Source of the DNA: JARIHD01 sp964610985
Lineage (GTDB): Bacteria; Patescibacteriota; Saccharimonadia; Saccharimonadales; UBA4665
Direction of reading: 5' to 3'
Assembly (NCBI GenBank): GCA_964610985.1
Contig: CAZSZJ010000017.1
Span: forward strand, 1-26,723
Length of the DNA stretch: 26,723 nt
Part shown: positions 23,140 to 26,723 of the stretch, piece by piece
Layout of the letters: every line of letters starts with the position of its first letter
How positions within the stretch are numbered: position 1 is the stretch's first letter
The notes under the pieces: model-generated
Told to the model about the DNA's origin: nothing
Seen by the model: only the letters and a program-made list of their open reading frames with translations
The model's database searches: none
Program-made: the position numbers and the translations under genes

Positions 23140-23691
23140 ATGATTCTAGGGGTAGATGAAGTTGGTCGTGGCTGTTTGGCTGGTCCGGTTGTTGCCGGGG
23201 CAGTTATTTTGGGTAAGCCCATCCGTGGCCTCAAAGACTCCAAAAAACTGAGCAAAGCGGAGCGCACCAAATTTGATGTACGCATCCGCGAGCGTGCCGT
23301 AGCCTTTGGTTTGGGATGGGTGAGTCCTGCCGAGATAGATGCTTTAGGTATGACCAAAGCGGTCAAGCTGGCCATGGAACGGGCCGTCGCCGACATCGCG
23401 GCTCCTTATGACGAGATTATTATCGACGGCAATTATAATTACTTGCCCCAGTTCGCGAGTAGCCGAACCCTGATTAAGGCCGACGACCTCATCCCTGAGG
23501 TAAGTGCAGCGAGTATCGTCGCCAAAGTCGCTCGTGACGCCTATATGACGGGAATGGCTGAGCAATTTCCGGACTACAAATTCGACTCACACGTCGGGTA
23601 TGCAACACCGGCGCATCGGGCTGCTCTAGCGGAATTTGGCATCTGCGAACTTCACCGTCGATCTTTTGCACCAGTTCGTGCTATTGTCTAG
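23140..23691 (+). CDS. rnhB: Ribonuclease HII
   Basis: RNase HII cleaves RNA in RNA-DNA hybrids and removes single ribonucleotides misincorporated in DNA. The 183-aa protein has the type 2 signature at its N-terminus, GVDEVGRGCLAGPVVAGAV, with the DE pair (D5, E6). Further catalytic aspartates fall in IIIDGNYNY and VAKVARDAYM. The C-terminal GYATPAHRAAL and HRRSFAPV match the family. The ATG at 23140 directly precedes the core signature, and the -10 lies 6 nt upstream. The stop is TAG, and the yraN-like frame begins 3 nt later, so the two are a probable operon. Confidence 0.96.
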   Translation: MILGVDEVGRGCLAGPVVAGAVILGKPIRGLKDSKKLSKAERTKFDVRIRERAVAFGLGWVSPAEIDALGMTKAVKLAMERAVADIAAPYDEIIIDGNYNYLPQFASSRTLIKADDLIPEVSAASIVAKVARDAYMTGMAEQFPDYKFDSHVGYATPAHRAALAEFGICELHRRSFAPVRAIV

Positions 23692-23694
23692 CGC

Positions 23695-24036
23695 ATGGCA
23701 ACATTCGAAACCGGCCGGCGGGCCGAGGGTGTGGCTGCTGCCTTTTTAGAGCAAAAGGGTTGCACTATTCTGACGCAAAACTGGCGTAATCGGTGGTGCG
23801 AGATCGATATTGTAGCCATGCGTGATCAAACCATCTATCTATGCGAGGTAAAATACCGTGCCCATGCTCGGTAGGGTCGGGGCCTTGACTACATTACGCC
23901 CAAAAAACTCAAGCAAATGTACTTCGCGGCTACGCATTGGGTGGCACGGCATGATTGGCAAGGTACATACGAAATTTATGCCATAGAGGTGAGCGGCGCG
24001 GCGTTCCGTATTACTGCTGTCGTGCGCGATCTGTAG
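23695..24036 (+). pseudogene. YraN/UPF0102 family endonuclease-like gene with in-frame TAG
   Basis: From ATG 23695 the frame encodes a YraN-family protein (PD-(D/E)xK nuclease-like fold): GRRAEGVAAAFLEQKGC, then NWRNRWCEIDIVA, then IYLCEVKYR. Codon 60 is TAG (23872-23874), and the same frame then continues with GRGLDYITPKKLKQM and on to a second TAG at 24034-24036. The total would be 113 codons, a normal family length. The catalytic D and E-x-K residues lie before the amber codon. TAG ends other genes here (gatB, the NUDIX gene, the serine hydrolase, rnhB), so it is not a sense codon in general. The event is a recent nonsense mutation, a sequence error or local readthrough. It lies 3 nt after rnhB, the usual partner of yraN. 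Confidence 0.85.
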
Positions 24037-24050
24037 GAGTGATAACTTGC

Positions 24051-26627
24051 TTATTTGTATTTGGTAAAATACTGCTCGACTGCGTCGATATCACGCTCTA
24101 ACCAGCTGATGCGATTTTGAATTTCTTCGATGCCCATAGAGATGTTGCGCGCCAGTGCCAGGTCGTCTTGCATGGGTTCAAAGAACTCTCGGTATTCTTT
24201 GAGAAGCTCCGGGGTGTTAAAGGCGTTCGCTGCATACCGAGGGAAATAGTCGTATGATTTGTCGCCGGCAAAAGTAACTTTAATCCAGTTCCAGTTGGCT
24301 CGTAGCCAGTTCCAGCTCTTTTCCCGGGAATAGCGGCTGCGGAGCAGATAGGCTATCCAGCGCATCAGGTCCTGCGGCCGGACTTTATCGGAGTCTTTGA
24401 GCCGGCTGAGGAGTGTCTGGATTTTTTTGGGGTCTTTGGTGGTGGTTAGCGCGCCGATGATGTCGTATTTAAGGTCAACGTTGCTGGTCTGTTCCTCAAG
24501 GTCGATTAAGTACTGGAACCCGTCCTGAACATCGCGGCGAACAGCGGCACTCATAACGATAGAGCGTAGCTCGGCGGGCACGAATGACGGATCTTTTTTG
24601 TAGGATTCAAACAAGTCGAGTGCCTCTTGTACGATGGCGCTGTCTTCAGCGTAAACGCCGAGACTGGTAATGCTGGCTCGCAGTTTGGTGTCTTGCACTT
24701 CTTCGCCGGGTTTTTCCGACCAGCCCAGGCGGGTGAATTGTTTGCCGATGAGTTCCCTGATGAGGGCTTTGATCGCCGGTTCAACCTCAGGCCGGGCGTC
24801 GATAAAGCGGCGACAGTCGGCCAGGATGAGTGCCATAATGTCCCAGACTGGCTCACGGTCTTCATCCGCAAAGCGTTCTAACAGCGCCAAAGTCTTGGCA
24901 AACGAGAGCGCACCGGAGCGCGCCAACATAGAACTGTCGCTGAGTAGCATGAGTCGTTCGGCGGAGCCTAGTTCCTTTTGCTCGATGAGAGCGGCGATGG
25001 CCTCGGCGTGTGCGTCTTGAATGTAGTGGACAATATAATGGCCGGACGCGCCCTGGTTGATACGAATGTAGTCGGACTGCTGTAAGGTCACTGAGTTTTG
25101 TTTGGAGTCAAGCAGGCTGGGTATATCGGTGCGATCACTCAACAGAGGAACGGACCAGATGCGTTCATTGTCTGCTTTGGCGGGATCAAGCAAGAAGTGC
25201 TGTTGGCTGATTTCTAGACTCGAATCCTTTTGGTCAACTTTAATAACCGGAAAACCGGACCTCAAGAGCCAGGGGTTCATAAAGGCTGCAACGTCTTTGC
25301 CGCTGGCCGCACCAATGGCATTCCAGAGGTCATCGCCCGTAGTATTGCCATAGGCATGCTTTTTGAAGTAGTCGGTCAGGCCACGACGGAAATCGTCTTC
25401 GCCGATGTACTGCATGAGCATGCGGAGCAATCTGCCACCTTTGGCATACACGATCGACGGGTCAAACAGTGATGATATTTCGTCGGGGTGATGTACTTCG
25501 GTTTTGACAGCCTGCACGCCCGCGATCGAGTCGCGGCGCAGCGCGGACAGGCCTTCGACGGTAATAAAGCTGTTCCAGATTTCCCAATCAGGGAATAAAG
25601 CGTCGGTGGCTACATACTCCATGACGTTGGCAAAACTTTCGTTCAGCCATAAATCGTCCCACCATAGCATGGTTACCAGATTGCCAAACCATTGGTGTGA
25701 GGTTTCGTGGCAAATGACAGTGGCGATGAGTTCGCGGCTGCTCTGGGATGTAGTTTCCGGCTCGGCCACGAGGCAGACCTCGCGGTAAGTTATAAGACCC
25801 CAGTTTTCCATGGCACCGCTTGAGAAATCGGGCAGGGCGATGTGGTCGGCCTTGGGCAGCGGATACGGCACGCCAAAGTAGTCATTAAAGAACTCGATGC
25901 AGCGTTTGGCAACGTCCAGGCTAAAATCGAGCGAGTCCAGCGAATGCGCTTTGGTGGTCCAGACACTCACATCGACGCCGTCGGTAGTTTTGGTAGTTTT
26001 GGACTGCAGGTCGCCGTAGGCAAAGGCCAAGAGATACGTTGACATGCATGGCGTAGTCTCAAAGGTGGTGACGAGGCGACCCTCTTTTTCGACCTGGTTT
26101 TTGATGGGAGTGTTGCCCAGGATTGCTTCGCCCTTTGGCGAGATAACGATCAGGTCAAAGGTCGCCTTGGCGGCCGGTTCGTCGATACATGGAAAGGCTT
26201 CGCGGGCATGGTGGCTTTCGAACTGGGTAGCGATAAGGGCTTGTTTTTTGCCGTCAATGTCGTAATAACAGGGATAAATCCCATGCATGCCGTCGGTAAT
26301 CTTGCCGGTAAAGTGCATGGTTATGGTGTAGCGGCCAGGATACAACGTTTCGTCGGTGTGCAGACGGACTTCATTAAAATTCTGATGGTGACTAATACGG
26401 CTAGGCTGGAGGGTTGCTGGCGACTTTTTGTCGTGGCGCACGATCTCCGCCCCTGTTATCTGGAGATCTTTTTGGTGAAAGGTTAGTCGCTGGCTGGGTC
26501 GTCCAGTCTTTTGGCCTTCAATAATAACCGTGCCGCTAAGACGCATGGTATCGCGGTCCGGATTAATCTGAATACGGTAATTTTTTGGCTCAAAACCCTC
26601 AAAGAGCCGCTTCACTTTTTTGCTCAT
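24051..26627 (-). CDS. M1-family aminopeptidase (aminopeptidase N-like)
   Basis: M1 zinc aminopeptidases remove N-terminal residues from peptides. The 858-aa protein has an N-terminal beta domain, the exopeptidase motif G271-A-M-E-N275, the zinc site H307-E-T-S-H311 followed after 18 residues by E330 (LWLNESFA), and an ERAP1-like helical C-terminal half. No signal peptide is seen, since the N-terminus is MSKKVKRLFEGFEPKNY, so it is probably cytoplasmic. For a host-dependent CPR cell it could serve to salvage amino acids from imported peptides, an inference. The start is supported by an extended -10 ending 6 nt upstream. It converges with the yraN-like gene, 14 nt apart. Confidence 0.96.
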   Translation of the reverse strand: MSKKVKRLFEGFEPKNYRIQINPDRDTMRLSGTVIIEGQKTGRPSQRLTFHQKDLQITGAEIVRHDKKSPATLQPSRISHHQNFNEVRLHTDETLYPGRYTITMHFTGKITDGMHGIYPCYYDIDGKKQALIATQFESHHAREAFPCIDEPAAKATFDLIVISPKGEAILGNTPIKNQVEKEGRLVTTFETTPCMSTYLLAFAYGDLQSKTTKTTDGVDVSVWTTKAHSLDSLDFSLDVAKRCIEFFNDYFGVPYPLPKADHIALPDFSSGAMENWGLITYREVCLVAEPETTSQSSRELIATVICHETSHQWFGNLVTMLWWDDLWLNESFANVMEYVATDALFPDWEIWNSFITVEGLSALRRDSIAGVQAVKTEVHHPDEISSLFDPSIVYAKGGRLLRMLMQYIGEDDFRRGLTDYFKKHAYGNTTGDDLWNAIGAASGKDVAAFMNPWLLRSGFPVIKVDQKDSSLEISQQHFLLDPAKADNERIWSVPLLSDRTDIPSLLDSKQNSVTLQQSDYIRINQGASGHYIVHYIQDAHAEAIAALIEQKELGSAERLMLLSDSSMLARSGALSFAKTLALLERFADEDREPVWDIMALILADCRRFIDARPEVEPAIKALIRELIGKQFTRLGWSEKPGEEVQDTKLRASITSLGVYAEDSAIVQEALDLFESYKKDPSFVPAELRSIVMSAAVRRDVQDGFQYLIDLEEQTSNVDLKYDIIGALTTTKDPKKIQTLLSRLKDSDKVRPQDLMRWIAYLLRSRYSREKSWNWLRANWNWIKVTFAGDKSYDYFPRYAANAFNTPELLKEYREFFEPMQDDLALARNISMGIEEIQNRISWLERDIDAVEQYFTKYK

Positions 26628-26633
26628 TATCCC

Positions 26634-26642
26634 ATTCTATCA
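26634..26642 (-). promoter_or_regulatory. Extended -10 of the aminopeptidase gene (leaderless type)
   Basis: TGaTAGAAT on the minus strand (hexamer 26634-26639) ends 6 nt before the ATG at 26627. No Shine-Dalgarno is present. Confidence 0.62.
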
Positions 26643-26674
26643 TGAGAAACAGGGAAGGGATACTGGTAATGCCA

Positions 26675-26703
26675 TTGAAATATCTATCATTACATGATAT
26701 AAT
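26675..26703 (+). promoter_or_regulatory. Near-consensus promoter at the right edge
   Basis: TTGAAA (26675-26680), a 17-bp spacer and extended -10 TGaTATAAT (hexamer 26698-26703) form the best sigma-70-type promoter in the window. It points to a gene starting at the window edge. Confidence 0.82.
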
Positions 26704-26706
26704 TAC

Positions 26707-26723
26707 ATGTTGATTATGAGCGG
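26707..26723 (+). CDS. Start of a gene running off the right edge
   Basis: Only 17 bases are visible. Two ATGs in the same frame (26707 and 26716) follow the strong promoter; the -10 ends 3 nt before the first and 12 nt before the second, so 26716 is the likelier start. There is no Shine-Dalgarno. Nothing can be said about the product. Confidence 0.4.

Noticed and set aside
23872..23874. Alternative genetic code with TAG as a sense codon
   Set aside because: TAG terminates gatB, the NUDIX gene, the serine hydrolase gene and rnhB in this window, so reassignment is not general.
1..26723. CRISPR arrays, tRNA or rRNA genes, riboswitches
   Set aside because: No regularly spaced repeats, cloverleaf structures, rRNA segments or recognisable riboswitch cores were found on reading.

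Overview
This window looks like a compact chromosome segment from a Candidate Phyla Radiation bacterium, most likely Candidatus Saccharibacteria (TM7). That placement is inferred from gene content and style: tightly packed housekeeping genes, a conserved one-helix protein lodged between gatA and gatB, a CAP-domain surface protein, a pilus-type ATPase, NAD-type malic enzyme, and many lineage-specific membrane-anchored hypotheticals. Both TGA and TAG end genes normally here, so the UGA=Gly code of Gracilibacteria/Absconditabacteria is not in use. No rRNA, tRNA or CRISPR array was seen, and no gene-free stretch exceeds 300 bases.

Layout. 1-3078 (+): the 3' half of uvrB followed by three small membrane-anchored proteins of unknown function in an operon-like run. 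3086-8193 (+): gatC, gatA, a one-TM protein, gatB, a NUDIX hydrolase and galU, several of them overlapping. 8229-8973 (+): two small membrane-associated proteins (the second YtxH-like) ended by a terminator. 8974-10050 (+): a class-A beta-lactamase-fold serine hydrolase with its own terminator. 10054-13790 (+): dnaE. 13801-15323 (-): two tandem paralogous unknown proteins with their promoter. 15335-16980 (-): a three-helix CAP-domain protein and a SpoU/TrmH methyltransferase, the latter divergent from a GspE/PilB-type ATPase (17014-18628, +). 18662-19327 (-): a lipoprotein. About 19389-20420: an IS3/IS481-like insertion sequence with an intact DDE transposase. 20435-21598 (-): malic enzyme, divergent from an unrecognised 299-aa protein (21663-22562, +). 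22594-24036 (+): rplS, rnhB and a YraN-family gene interrupted by an in-frame TAG. 24051-26642 (-): an M1 aminopeptidase, divergent from a gene that begins at the right edge.

The most notable signal is in the promoters. At nine gene starts a -10 hexamer, often extended (TGn), lies only 6-9 nt upstream of the start codon with no Shine-Dalgarno sequence. This predicts leaderless mRNAs for genes that head transcription units, whereas most genes inside operons carry a Shine-Dalgarno sequence. At three junctions the upstream terminator hairpin sits directly against the next promoter. Other points worth a second look are the amber codon in yraN, an 11-bp inverted repeat in front of the transposase that could bury its ribosome binding site, the tandem paralogs, a GspE-like ATPase without its usual zinc-binding cysteines, and a beta-lactamase-fold protein without a signal peptide.

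Functionally the window mixes DNA repair and replication (uvrB, dnaE, rnhB), translation (gatCAB, rplS, the SpoU methyltransferase), sugar-nucleotide and carbon metabolism (galU, NUDIX, malic enzyme), peptide degradation (pepN) and cell-surface functions (CAP protein, pilus ATPase, lipoprotein, membrane-anchored unknowns).
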